A DNA stretch of 58,757 nucleotides from Syntrophaceae bacterium (GCA_013388645.1 JACAEV010000165.1:1-58757); one strand, 5' to 3'. Positions 15,415 through 24,280 are shown, counted from the first letter of the stretch. The notes: a model not told the origin generated them from the sequence alone. Numbers and translations: made by a program.

Positions 15415-17963
15415 TGTTGGGAGTTCAGGGGAGGGGCTTCCCTACACTTGCACCCAGCAACCAATAAATAAACGATACAAATGAAGATCCCCAGAAGACT
15501 CACTCCCGCACCTAATTTAAAACTTAAAGGATCATAAATAAATTCTATACGGTGCGTCCCCGTGTTAAGGGGGATTGCCCGAAAGGCATAATTCGCCTGA
15601 TAAATTTTTTGGACCTTCCCATCGACCATTGCTTTCCATCCTGGATAATAGCTATCGCTCAATACCAACATTACCTTTTCATCAGTCCCCACCTGAAGAA
15701 TAAGTCGGTTATTTGTCTCAGAGATAAACTCTATCTTATTTTGAGGGCCAGAGAGGGGTTCTTTGATTTCCTCCGGTTCCACTTTGGGGATTCCCTCTTT
15801 TCCTTCATTTAATAGGTAGGGAGTGGGAGGATTTATCCACTCGGGTTTTTCTTCAAGGAGTACCTCTCGACCAGGATTAAATTCAATCTTTGCCATCTCG
15901 GTAAGGATCGCTTTAGAATTCATGATCTTAAAATCTTTTACAAGCCATGCCCTCGGAAAAGGGTTTCGGTGTTTATATAATTTAATCGTATTTTCCTTGA
16001 GAAGGTCTTCCCTTTCCCCCTGAAGTCCTTCGATTCTTGCATAAATCAATTCAAAGCGAGAGATTTCATCAATAGGAGTCATCGAAATGATATATTTGAT
16101 ACCGAATAGGTCAATAAGTTGAGTTGCAGAAATCGATGGGGCTCCGATCATCGCATGATAGAGTTCATCGATTCTTCTCAACCGAATCACATCCAGACCC
16201 CAGATATTATGCAGTTGATATAGCAGCGTCATAGAGGGTAAATGTTTTTCCTTAAAGGCATCGAGAGGAGAGGCCTCTGCAATGAGAACAGGAGTATCGA
16301 GCGAAATCGTCTTCCCTGTTGAGAATATTCTAAAATTCCCTTGATCGGATAAGATTCTCTCAATGATCCTGGTCTTCTGAAAGTAGTCTACGGTCTTTTC
16401 TTTTCCATAGAATCCCAAATTTCCAAAAAGGTCGGCTACCAAGAAAACAAGTAGTAAAACTGTCACCCAAACTTTCCATTTCAACTCATACCCTACTCTT
16501 AACAGGAGAAAGAAAATGGCAAGATAGAACAAGAATCTTTTGGCATGATGAAGATTAACAGAAAGGTAATTAAAATTTGGAACATCTACCCCCTTTCCCT
16601 TCAGGAAGTGTTCGAAACTGTGATGACCGATCACCATCCATAGAAGGAGAAGACCGGATATCAGCGAGAAGATGATGAACAGATTCTTTTGACGTTTCCC
16701 CCATCCCCTCGCTGGCCATTCGATCCATCTCTGGAATCCCAAACCGGCTGTGATCGATGTCACCAGAATAAAGATGTAAAGGAATTTGACTGGATATCGG
16801 ATCCCATTAAAAAAAGGGACATATTTAAATACAAACAGGTAAAGAGGATTATATTGTCCGAGAGATAAAAAGAGGGAAAGGAGGACTAAGATAAAATAGA
16901 ATATTCGGTTTTCTTGCAATCTATTCATTGCCTTCCCCCCTTCTGAGGGAAAAGAGCTGCGACGAGATGGAAGAAAGAAGAGGAGGCTTAAAATGAAAGG
17001 GAGCCCACCGGTATAAAGAGTCTTAAGCCAGCATTGGGTCATCCAATATTTTTTCATGTCCAAGAAATATCCATAGGCATCTGGAAGAAAGAATAAGAGG
17101 AAATCTTTAGGCGCAAAACTCCATATGGTGGCTTCCTGATAGGAAATTCCGTTCCCCCTAATAGAGTAGTGGAACAACTCGATAAAAGGAAGTAATTGAA
17201 CGGCAGAGAGAAGTAAGAACAAGGCAGAAACAATACAGAGGGTTTTTATTCGTCCCCAATAAATAGGGACGTTATGAATGAATCTGTAGCGTCTGGGTTT
17301 ATCCCCGACGGATTTAATACATGGGGAAGGCAGGAAGGCCACCATTATCAAGAGGATTAAAAAATTTCCATAGACGATTTCAATTCCACCTCCCAAAAAA
17401 GAGAGGGTGATCAATAGGGCGGTAAAGATTTCGTTTTTAAAACCCCTTCCAAGAATCGCTCTCCTGAAAAACATCATGATCAAAGGTGTCCAGACGCTGG
17501 ATAAAAGAATCGTCAGGAGGCTGTGGACAGATAATAAGTATCCACTGAGCATAAAGATCAGACCGGAGATCAAAGCCCCAGGAGGGCGAACCTTTAGGTC
17601 TCGAACAAAGAAATAGGTAAAAAGTCCTCCAAGGAAAAAATGAAAGATGATAATGACATTGAACGCCACATCGAAAGGCAGAAGAAAAAACAGTCCATTG
17701 AAGGGGTAGAGAATCGCATGTTGAGGATTAGCAAAAAATGGGTGACCGCAAAATTGGTATGGATTCCAGAGAGGGAAATCGCCTTGCTTGATGCTTTCAA
17801 CCCAGAAGAATCGTGGTGGAATAAAATAAGGACCTAAATCCCTTTCTGTGAGAAGAAATCTTCCCTCAAATAGGTCAACAAAGAAAAGGGAGGAGACAAA
17901 AAAAAGAAAGAAAAAAGGGGACAGGCTACTTTTTTGTTTGGGATTAAACCTTTGGAAAACCAT
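15411..17963 (-). CDS. Large polytopic membrane protein, YfhO family
   Basis: About 850 residues with many membrane segments and the YfhO-family layout: a GT-C-like N-terminal membrane part with the acidic loop ERDLGPYFIP and GDFPLWNPYQFCGHPFFANP, and a soluble domain near the C-terminus containing VLSDSYYPGWKAMVDGK. A last membrane helix follows. YfhO-like proteins are thought to transfer sugars to cell-surface polymers, so modification of pilins or surface polymer is possible (inference). A longer reading from TTG 18029 only translates an inverted repeat; the ATG at 17963 avoids it but has no clear ribosome-binding site. Residues near 714 (PPTPYLLNEGKEGIPK) come from a palindromic repeat inserted in frame. 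Confidence 0.8.
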   Translation of the reverse strand: MVFQRFNPKQKSSLSPFFFLFFVSSLFFVDLFEGRFLLTERDLGPYFIPPRFFWVESIKQGDFPLWNPYQFCGHPFFANPQHAILYPFNGLFFLLPFDVAFNVIIIFHFFLGGLFTYFFVRDLKVRPPGALISGLIFMLSGYLLSVHSLLTILLSSVWTPLIMMFFRRAILGRGFKNEIFTALLITLSFLGGGIEIVYGNFLILLIMVAFLPSPCIKSVGDKPRRYRFIHNVPIYWGRIKTLCIVSALFLLLSAVQLLPFIELFHYSIRGNGISYQEATIWSFAPKDFLLFFLPDAYGYFLDMKKYWMTQCWLKTLYTGGLPFILSLLFFLPSRRSSFPSEGGKAMNRLQENRIFYFILVLLSLFLSLGQYNPLYLFVFKYVPFFNGIRYPVKFLYIFILVTSITAGLGFQRWIEWPARGWGKRQKNLFIIFSLISGLLLLWMVIGHHSFEHFLKGKGVDVPNFNYLSVNLHHAKRFLFYLAIFFLLLRVGYELKWKVWVTVLLLVFLVADLFGNLGFYGKEKTVDYFQKTRIIERILSDQGNFRIFSTGKTISLDTPVLIAEASPLDAFKEKHLPSMTLLYQLHNIWGLDVIRLRRIDELYHAMIGAPSISATQLIDLFGIKYIISMTPIDEISRFELIYARIEGLQGEREDLLKENTIKLYKHRNPFPRAWLVKDFKIMNSKAILTEMAKIEFNPGREVLLEEKPEWINPPTPYLLNEGKEGIPKVEPEEIKEPLSGPQNKIEFISETNNRLILQVGTDEKVMLVLSDSYYPGWKAMVDGKVQKIYQANYAFRAIPLNTGTHRIEFIYDPLSFKLGAGVSLLGIFICIVYLLVAGCKCREAPPLNSQH
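15795..15845 (-). repeat. Palindromic purine-rich repeat embedded in the YfhO-like coding sequence
   Basis: On the minus strand it reads CCTCCCACTCCCTACCTATT, then AAATGAAGGAAAAGAGGGAA. This parallels the element at 8127-8210 and encodes a similar peptide (PPTPYLLNEGKEGI versus PPFNPLPLLKGGKEGI). Confidence 0.65.
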
Positions 17964-18015
17964 TGTGGCATAAACGAACGAATTGTAAAAAAAGTAGCCT
18001 GTCCCCTTTTTTTTT
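17911..18015. repeat. 25-nt perfect inverted repeat doublet (REP-like)
   Basis: The left arm 17911-17935 has GGGGACAGGCTAC flanked by six A and six T. The right arm 17988-18012 is its exact reverse complement, with 52 bases between them. It spans the junction between the YfhO-like start and the pilin stop codon at 18016. Similar GGGGACAGGCTAC palindromes flank REP-associated transposases in other genomes (recalled, not checked); no transposase is present here. Confidence 0.8.
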
Positions 18016-18414
18016 CTACCATGTGGCAAATGTTCCTACGCCTGCGGTAATAGACCCATAAGTAGTAGGAGCTTGGGGAGTTGGAGTCAGCGTAAAAGTA
18101 TAAACATACCCTCCTGCTGTCATCACAAAAGTGGTCGCACCATTGGTCCATGTAAATCCTCTTAATTCACCCATCCCTGTGGTCCCGGCAATGTCGCCCA
18201 TGGTATAGGTGGCTGTCGTATTACCGAGGATGCGTTGACCGAATAGCATGGCATTAGCACTCCTGAGTGAACCTAAGACCGCCCGAGCAGTACCATCTGC
18301 TGCACTCCTGGCTAAATCAAGATATCTGGGAATAGCGACAGCTGCAAGGATTCCAATAATGACAATGATCACAATCAATTCAATTAAAGTAAAACCTCCC
18401 TTTTTTTTAAACAT
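18016..18414 (-). CDS. Type IV pilin, MshA-like (second of a tandem pair)
   Basis: 132 residues with short leader MFKKKGG/FTLIELIVIIVIIGILAA, cleavage after Gly and Glu5. The mature protein has AVLGSLRSANAMLF, similar in place to the segment after the helix in MshA-type pilins, and a Gly/Thr-rich C-terminal domain ending GTFATW. It resembles its upstream neighbour at 18450-18833 throughout (TATYTMGDI versus GTYTMGDI; shared ATW end), which points to gene duplication. Unlike many major pilins it has no cysteine pair. The 35-base gap contains GGAGGAG before the ATG. It is probably a major or co-major pilin of the adjacent MSHA-type machine. Confidence 0.85.
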   Translation of the reverse strand: MFKKKGGFTLIELIVIIVIIGILAAVAIPRYLDLARSAADGTARAVLGSLRSANAMLFGQRILGNTTATYTMGDIAGTTGMGELRGFTWTNGATTFVMTAGGYVYTFTLTPTPQAPTTYGSITAGVGTFATW

Positions 18415-18449
18415 CGTTTTTCTCCTCCATTAGATTTATGAAACCTATT

Positions 18450-18833
18450 TTACCAAGTGGCTGTTGAGGCATAAACCGTTCCGATGGTAGTTGGAACAGT
18501 CCCAATGGTAAGACTGAAAGTGTAAGTATACCCACCTGGCACAACGATGGTCACCGAGTTCGAAGCTGCCGCTCCAACCGTCACCCCCTGAATCTGGGCC
18601 CCGCTCACGATATCGCCCATGGTATACGTACCAGGTGTATTTGCAATGAGACGTTGAGCAAAGACAAGACTATTTGCTCCTCTCAGGGCCGCCAATACCC
18701 CTCTTGCAGTAGCATTGGCAGCATCCTGTGTTAAGTCGATATACTTTGGAATTGCCACAGCGGCCAGAATACCAATGATGACGATTATGATGATTAACTC
18801 AATTAATGTAAAACCCTTCTGATTTCTCCGCAT
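18450..18833 (-). CDS. Type IV pilin, MshA-like (first of a tandem pair)
   Basis: 127 residues with leader MRRNQKG/FTLIELIIIIVIIGILA, Glu5 and a strongly hydrophobic helix. The segment LAALRGANSLVFAQRL matches the conserved place in MshA-like pilins. The C-terminal half is Val/Thr/Gly-rich beta structure without cysteines. It has an AAAGGAGG ribosome-binding site and a good sigma-70-type promoter (18874-18902), whereas the other pilin genes have none as clear. This suggests strong expression and so the major subunit role (inference). Confidence 0.86.
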   Translation of the reverse strand: MRRNQKGFTLIELIIIIVIIGILAAVAIPKYIDLTQDAANATARGVLAALRGANSLVFAQRLIANTPGTYTMGDIVSGAQIQGVTVGAAASNSVTIVVPGGYTYTFSLTIGTVPTTIGTVYASTATW

Positions 18834-18873
18834 TTAGATGCCTCCTTTATTGAGATGATTTTAATTTTTCAGC

Positions 18874-18902
18874 TTTTTATCAAACTCATATTTTTTTGTC
18901 AA
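18874..18902 (-). promoter_or_regulatory. Sigma-70-type promoter for the tandem pilin genes
   Basis: On the minus strand TTGACA (18897-18902) is followed after 17 bases by TAAAAA (18874-18879). The leader is about 35 bases long and ends in AAAGGAGG. Confidence 0.55.
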
Positions 18903-19208
18903 GTTTTTTCTTATTATTTAATAAGTTACAAACCAAAGTTGAATTAGATTTAATTAAGAGCATTTTTTATGCCAAAAAAAATAATAATTAAAAATCGAAG
19001 AGTAATTCAAAATATCAAATGAATTCAAGTGATTATCTAAATTGACTTACACTATTTAACAGTTCTTTATTATATTTAATAAAACGATGGACAATTTTGG
19101 TCCAATGTGAGTAAAATTTGTCCATTTTTAAAAACAGGGAAGCAAATATATAAACAAGTGAATGAATAAATCTGATCTATCCCCTTTTGAGAAAAGTATT
19201 TGATTTTA

Positions 19209-19237
19209 TTGTAAGGATTTCAGAGCTATTTTATAAT
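19209..19237 (+). promoter_or_regulatory. Sigma-70-type promoter for der
   Basis: TTGTAA (19209-19214), a 17-base spacer and a perfect TATAAT (19232-19237), about 39 bases before the der ATG. Confidence 0.55.
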
Positions 19238-19275
19238 AAAAATGTTTATGAATTAATGATCCTCTTTTTTGGTTT

Positions 19276-20595
19276 ATGAGACCTATTGTTGCCATTGTTG
19301 GAAGACCGAACGTGGGGAAATCTACCCTCTTTAATCGCATTGCAAGGGGGAAGAAAGCCATTGTCTGGGATGAGCCCGGGGTGACCCGGGATCGGAATTA
19401 TGCGGATGTGGAGTGGGAGGAAAGTTGTTTTGCCTTGATTGATACAGGTGGATTTGAACCTGTTTCGAAGGATCGAATCTTTATCCAGATGCGAGAGCAA
19501 TGCCAATTGGCGATGGACGAGGCGGATGTGATCCTCTTTATGATGGATGGGAGGGAAGGATTAACCCCTTCGGATAAAGAAATTACTGATATTCTTAGAA
19601 AATTGAATAAACCTGTGTTTTACGTCGTCAATAAGATCGATGGACCAAAACATGAGGAGAAAGCCTTTGAATTTTATGGATTGGGCATTGAACCCATCTA
19701 TTCTATCTCGGCAGAACACGGATATGGTGTCAATGGATTGATGGAGGAAGTGCTGAAAGCCCTTCCAAGTGTGACTGAGAAAAAGTGGGATCGAGAAATC
19801 ACTAAGGTAGCGGTAGTCGGAAGGCCGAATGTGGGGAAATCCTCCTTGATTAACCGATTATTAGGATATAAGAGGGTGCTGGTGGATGAAGTTCCTGGAA
19901 CAACTCGAGATGCGATTGATACTCTTTTCGAGAGAGATGGGAAAAGATATGTTCTCATTGATACAGCAGGGATCCGGAGGAAGAGCCGGATCAGTTTACG
20001 ACTTGAGAAGTACAGTATTGTGGAAGCACTTCGTACCATTGATCGATCGGATGTCGCCCTTCTCTTGTTGGATTCAAAAGAGGGGGTGACGGACCAGGAT
20101 GCACGAATCGGTGGGTTCATCCACGAGAAAGGGAAGGGGTGCATTCTTGTCGTGAACAAATGGGATCTTATTGAAAAGGATTCTCAGACAATGATTCATT
20201 ATGAAAGAGAGATGAGAGATCATCTCAAGTATCTCTCTTATGCCCCCATCCTTTTTATTTCAGCTCTGACGGGTCAAAGGATTAAAAAAGTTCTAAAGGT
20301 CGTTGACCATGTCTCAGAGGAAGCGAAGAAGAGGATTTCTACTTCTCAATTAAATAAATATTTTGGGAAATGGGTTGAAAAATCTCCTCCTCCACTTTAT
20401 AAAGGCCGTAGTGTGAAGCTAAACTATATCACCCAGGTCTCCGTCGCTCCTCCAACCTTTGTGATCTATACCAATATCCCAGAGGGAATTCATTTTTCAT
20501 ACGAGCGTTATTTACAAAACCAGATCAGGGAGGCTTTCCGCTTTGAGGGGGTTCCCATTCGTTTTCGGTTTAGAAAGAAAGGGAAGGAAAAATAA
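19276..20595 (+). CDS. der: GTPase Der (EngA), ribosome assembly
   Basis: 439 residues, the normal length. It has two tandem GTPase domains, each with its own G1 (GRPNVGKSTLFNRI near residue 9 and GRPNVGKSSLINRL near 183), G3 (DTGGF; DTAGI) and G4 (NKID; NKWD). A C-terminal KH-like domain ends in the basic RFRFRKKGKEK. Der acts in maturation of the 50S ribosomal subunit and is nearly universal in bacteria. The ribosome-binding site is weak. The efflux adaptor gene starts just after the stop, so the two may be co-transcribed. Confidence 0.97.
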   Translation: MRPIVAIVGRPNVGKSTLFNRIARGKKAIVWDEPGVTRDRNYADVEWEESCFALIDTGGFEPVSKDRIFIQMREQCQLAMDEADVILFMMDGREGLTPSDKEITDILRKLNKPVFYVVNKIDGPKHEEKAFEFYGLGIEPIYSISAEHGYGVNGLMEEVLKALPSVTEKKWDREITKVAVVGRPNVGKSSLINRLLGYKRVLVDEVPGTTRDAIDTLFERDGKRYVLIDTAGIRRKSRISLRLEKYSIVEALRTIDRSDVALLLLDSKEGVTDQDARIGGFIHEKGKGCILVVNKWDLIEKDSQTMIHYEREMRDHLKYLSYAPILFISALTGQRIKKVLKVVDHVSEEAKKRISTSQLNKYFGKWVEKSPPPLYKGRSVKLNYITQVSVAPPTFVIYTNIPEGIHFSYERYLQNQIREAFRFEGVPIRFRFRKKGKEK

Positions 20596-20596
20596 G

Positions 20597-22192
20597 ATGG
20601 TCAATAAAAGAAATAAAATTCTGATAGCGATTCTGGTGATCATCATCATTTTGGTCGCGGGATATTTGATCTACTCAGCAATAAGCCCGAAGGGGACGGA
20701 TCAGAAGTTTCGTTTGGCAAAGGTCGAACGAGGAGATATCGCATTTGTCGTGACAGCTACCGGAACGATCAATCCTGTCATCACCGTCTTAGTCGGAAGT
20801 CAAGTCTCAGGCACCATCAAAGCGCTTTACGCCGATTATAATTCTCGTGTCAAAGAGGGACAGGTCATTGCTCAGATCGACCCTGCCATCTTCGAAGCTC
20901 AGGTTGAGCAGGGAAGGGCAAGTGTGCTAAGCGCTCAAGCCAATCTATTAAATGCCCAATCCAATCTTGAAAATGCCAAAGCCAATCTTATCAAGGCGGA
21001 AGTCACTGTCTCGGATACGAAGAGGACCCTTGATCGCAACAAACCACTTTTGGAAAGAAACGTCATTGCCCAGGCGACCCTGGATACGGCTCAGGTAAAT
21101 TATGATACAGCCGTCGCCCAGAGAGACGTGGCCAGAGCGCAGGTCGAATCTGCAAAATCTCAGGTAGAATCTTCGAAGGCTCAGATCGCCCAGGCAAAGG
21201 CATCGTTGAAGGTGGCAGAAACTAATTTGAGATATACGACCATCCGGTCCCCGGTCAATGGGACGGTGATTTCGAGAAATGTCGATGTCGGTCAAACCGT
21301 CGCTGCGAGCCTGCAGGCCCCCACTCTTTTTACCATCGCGAAAGATCTTACTCAGATGCAGGTGGATACCAATGTAAGCGAAGCCGATGTGGGTCGCATC
21401 GAAGTTGGACAGGGAGCAATTTTTACAGTAGATGCCTATCCGGAGAAAACCTTTCATGGAAAGGTTTCAGAAATTCGCAATGCACCGATTACGGTTCAAA
21501 ATGTGGTGACCTATGATGTCGTCATCCAAGTAGACAATAAGGATTTAAAATTGAAACCCGGGATGACAGCGAATGTCTCTGTTCAAATTGAACATAAGGA
21601 AGGGGTCCTGAGGATTCCTAACGCCGCCTTAAGGTTCCGGCCGGAGTTTGCAAAGGCAGCCGCAAGCAATGGAATTGTAAAGAAGAATGAAGGATTTCAA
21701 AAGAGAGAAGCTACTGCTGAGAGGGGGACAAGCGGACAGCAGGGGAGGATATTGGTGGAGCGATTGACTGAGGGATTAAGTCTCACACCGGAGCAGAAAT
21801 CAAAGGTGGAGATGATATTGAAGTCTTCCCGGCAAGAGATTCAAGAGATAAGGGAAAAATTAAAACCAGAGGAGGCGACCAAAAAGATACAGAGCCTGTT
21901 ACGGCAGAAAATCATGGGTGTGCTAACAGAAGAGCAAAGACGTAAGTATATTGAAATGGTAACATCCTCTTCGCAAGAAGAACAGGGGAGCCCAGGCAGG
22001 GTGTGGGTCCTTTCTTCGGAAAAAAAACCGGTTCCAATTTCTATTGTCCTTGGAATCACGGATGGTAGTTTCAGTGAGGTAAAATCAGGGGAACTTAAAG
22101 AAGGGATGGAAGTCATTATTGAGGAGATCTCAAACAAGAAAGGACCGACCAAGAGCGGTAGTCCATCTTTTATGGGAACTCCCAGAAGGTGA
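20597..22192 (+). CDS. MacA-like periplasmic adaptor with an inserted LTxxQ-type helical segment
   Basis: 531 residues from ATG 20597 (an upstream frame overlapping der is ignored). There is an N-terminal membrane helix (ILIAILVIIIILVAGYLIYS). Biotinyl-lipoyl halves (VGSQVSGTIKALYADYNSRV and RSPVNGTVISRNVDVGQTV) flank a long alpha-helical hairpin rich in Ala/Gln, and a beta-barrel follows (VDTNVSEADVGRIEVGQ). Near residues 390-455 an extra segment contains LTPEQKSKVEMILKSS and GVLTEEQRRKYIEM, the paired LTxxQ motifs of Spy/CpxP-like proteins. It lies between the barrel and the membrane-proximal domain. The MacB-type ATPase and permease genes follow, making a tripartite efflux or lipid/peptide export system. 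Confidence 0.87.
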   Translation: MVNKRNKILIAILVIIIILVAGYLIYSAISPKGTDQKFRLAKVERGDIAFVVTATGTINPVITVLVGSQVSGTIKALYADYNSRVKEGQVIAQIDPAIFEAQVEQGRASVLSAQANLLNAQSNLENAKANLIKAEVTVSDTKRTLDRNKPLLERNVIAQATLDTAQVNYDTAVAQRDVARAQVESAKSQVESSKAQIAQAKASLKVAETNLRYTTIRSPVNGTVISRNVDVGQTVAASLQAPTLFTIAKDLTQMQVDTNVSEADVGRIEVGQGAIFTVDAYPEKTFHGKVSEIRNAPITVQNVVTYDVVIQVDNKDLKLKPGMTANVSVQIEHKEGVLRIPNAALRFRPEFAKAAASNGIVKKNEGFQKREATAERGTSGQQGRILVERLTEGLSLTPEQKSKVEMILKSSRQEIQEIREKLKPEEATKKIQSLLRQKIMGVLTEEQRRKYIEMVTSSSQEEQGSPGRVWVLSSEKKPVPISIVLGITDGSFSEVKSGELKEGMEVIIEEISNKKGPTKSGSPSFMGTPRR

Positions 22193-22213
22193 AAGACCAT
22201 AGATCTGAGAGGG

Positions 22214-22957
22214 ATGATGAGAGTTAACAAAATGGATCCTTTGATTCAGGTTCATGATTTGGTGAAAATTTACAGTTTAGGGGAAGTAGAGGTTCACGCT
22301 CTGAGAGGGGTTTCTTTATCCATCGATCGCGGTGAATTCGTTGCCATCATGGGCGCTTCAGGCTCTGGAAAATCTACTTTCATGAATATCTTGGGATTCC
22401 TGGATCAACCCACAAGCGGTCAATATCTATTAGAAGGCATCAACGGTGAGAATCTTTCGAGGGATGAATTGGCGGAAATTCGAAACCGGAAGATCGGTTT
22501 TGTTTTTCAAGGGTTTAATCTCCTGTCCAGAACGGCCGCCATAGAAAATGTTGAACTTCCTCTCATTTATGCAGGAGCTTCCGCTTCAAAACGAAGGGAA
22601 AGGGCACAGAAAGCTCTTGCTGCAGTCGGCTTGAAAGGGCGAGAATATCATCAACCCAATCAGCTCTCAGGGGGTGAACAGCAACGGGTGGCCATCGCCA
22701 GAGCCTTGGTGAACGAACCTTCCATTCTCTTAGCGGATGAACCCACAGGTAATCTGGATACCAAAACGAGTGAAGAGATCATGAAGATCTTTCAACGCCT
22801 GAATCAAGAGATGAGCATTACCATCATTATGATCACCCATGAATCGGACATTGCCAGCTTTGGGAAGAGGGTGATCCTATTTCGGGATGGACAGGTACTT
22901 CATGATCGGATGAATTTAACAACTACGGTTTTTATGAAGCCAGGGGAAAATGCATGA
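22214..22957 (+). CDS. MacB/LolD-type ABC transporter ATPase
   Basis: 247 residues. Walker A is GASGSGKST, the signature is [15 protein letters not shown], Walker B is [12 protein letters not shown] and the H-loop lies in ITHESD. This is the MacB/LolD/FtsE-type clade that works with FtsX-like permeases. Unlike E. coli MacB, the ATPase is a separate protein. The start could also be ATG 22232; ATG 22214 directly follows GAGAGGG, which is too close to be ideal. The permease start overlaps the stop (ATGA). Confidence 0.9.
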   Translation: MMRVNKMDPLIQVHDLVKIYSLGEVEVHALRGVSLSIDRGEFVAIMGASGSGKSTFMNILGFLDQPTSGQYLLEGINGENLSRDELAEIRNRKIGFVFQGFNLLSRTAAIENVELPLIYAGASASKRRERAQKALAAVGLKGREYHQPNQLSGGEQQRVAIARALVNEPSILLADEPTGNLDTKTSEEIMKIFQRLNQEMSITIIMITHESDIASFGKRVILFRDGQVLHDRMNLTTTVFMKPGENA

Positions 22958-24183
22958 CCAGACTCCTCGCAAGTTTTCGAATTGCCTTAAGGGCACTCAT
23001 GGTTAACAAAATGCGTTCTGCCCTGACGATGTTAGGCATCATCATTGGGGTGGGAGCGGTGATTGCCATGGTCGCAGTGGGTTCAGGAGCGAAGCAAAGG
23101 ATCGCAGATCAGATCGCAAGTATGGGTTCAAATATGCTGATTGTTTTATCAGGGAGCTCCACCAGCGGCGGGCTCCGGTTTGGGACAGGAACGGTTCCAA
23201 CGCTGAAAGTAGACGATGCAAAGGCTATCTTAGCAGAAATCCCGTCAGTCAAGTATGTCGCCCCAAGCATTGGCGGTGTCGCCCAAATCGTTTTTGGAAA
23301 TCAAAACTGGTCCACCATTGTCAATGGGACGACCCCTGAAATTCTTGAAATTAGGGATTGGCCCCTTGCTTCAGGACGACCTTTTACACAGCAGGACGTG
23401 GATGGAGCGACAAAGGTATGCCTCTTAGGAAAAACAGTAGTGGAAAATCTGTTTGGTGGGATTGATCCAATTGGCCAGATTATACGTATCAAAAAAGTTC
23501 CCTTTACCGTCGTCGGGGTCTTGGCTTCCAAAGGACAATCCACCTATGGACAGGATCAAGACGATACCATTATGGTCCCTTTGACAACCGCTCAAAAAAG
23601 ACTCTTCGGGATGCAATTTCCAGGAATGGTCAGGGTCATTGCCGTGCAGGCAAGAAGTCTTGAAGTCATGAGTGAGGCAGAAAATCAAATTACCGAACTC
23701 CTTCGACAGAGACATCGTATTCCACCCGGCCAGGATAATGATTTTTCAGTTCGAAACCTCACGGAGATTGCATCCAGCGCTGAGCAGTCAGCCCAAGTGA
23801 TGTCCCTTCTCCTGGGCGCCATCGCCTCCATTTCCCTCATTGTGGGCGGAATTGGGATTATGAACATCATGCTCGTTTCGGTCACGGAACGGACTAGGGA
23901 GATCGGCATCCGAATCGCTGTGGGAGCAAAAGGGCGAGATATCCTCTTCCAGTTTTTGATCGAGTCGTTGGTCCTCAGTCTGATCGGTGGAACCATGGGA
24001 ATCGGGATAGGGATTTTAGGAACCCTGGTCTTATCTGAATTTACGGAATGGCCCATCCTTTTCTCCATTCAGGCGATCCTGTTGGCTTTTCTCTTTTCCG
24101 GGTCCGTTGGTGTTTTCTTTGGATTCTACCCAGCCCGTAAAGCATCGATGCTTAACCCGATTGAAGCCCTACGGTATGAATAG
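22954..24183 (+). CDS. MacB-type ABC permease (FtsX domain)
   Basis: 409 residues. The N-terminal helix RIALRALMVNKMRSALTMLGIIIGVGAVIA is followed by a large periplasmic MacB-PCD domain (~50-240) and three helices near the C-terminus. The signature is MLVSVTERTREIGIRIAVGA, and it ends in GFYPARKASMLNPIEALRYE, which is diagnostic for MacB-like permeases. It works with the adaptor and ATPase encoded just upstream; an outer-membrane TolC partner is not in this window. Confidence 0.92.
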   Translation: MTRLLASFRIALRALMVNKMRSALTMLGIIIGVGAVIAMVAVGSGAKQRIADQIASMGSNMLIVLSGSSTSGGLRFGTGTVPTLKVDDAKAILAEIPSVKYVAPSIGGVAQIVFGNQNWSTIVNGTTPEILEIRDWPLASGRPFTQQDVDGATKVCLLGKTVVENLFGGIDPIGQIIRIKKVPFTVVGVLASKGQSTYGQDQDDTIMVPLTTAQKRLFGMQFPGMVRVIAVQARSLEVMSEAENQITELLRQRHRIPPGQDNDFSVRNLTEIASSAEQSAQVMSLLLGAIASISLIVGGIGIMNIMLVSVTERTREIGIRIAVGAKGRDILFQFLIESLVLSLIGGTMGIGIGILGTLVLSEFTEWPILFSIQAILLAFLFSGSVGVFFGFYPARKASMLNPIEALRYE

Positions 24184-24262
24184 CAGAGCGGAGAGGGCAT
24201 AGGGCATAGAGTAAATTAGTTTAAGGTTGAGGTTGAGGTTAAGAAATCTCAACCTGAGCCTG
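24183..24262 (+). repeat. Short-period word repeats after macB-like gene
   Basis: 24194-24208 holds GGGCATA GGGCATA GAG (period 7). 24221-24262 holds AGGTTG/AGGTTA hexamers and their inverted form TCAACCTGAGCC. The frame open through them would extend the next gene upstream with RLRLRNLNLSL, which is not a credible N-terminus. Confidence 0.55.
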
Positions 24263-24280
24263 GACCTTGGCCTATATGAT

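Larger units (their letters stand above)
18834..19275. other. AT-rich intergenic region between pilin and der (two divergent promoters)
   Basis: No gene is seen in these 442 very AT-rich bases. They contain the minus-strand pilin promoter, the plus-strand der promoter, and a small dyad around 19088-19124: TGGACAATTTT and its inverted form AAAATTTGTCCA, with GGTCCA between them. The dyad may be a protein-binding site. Confidence 0.6.

Noticed and set aside
24227-24280. N-terminal extension of the TauE/SafE gene
   Set aside because: It is made of AGGTTG hexamers read as RLRLRNLNLSL; the ATG at 24281 begins the conserved part.
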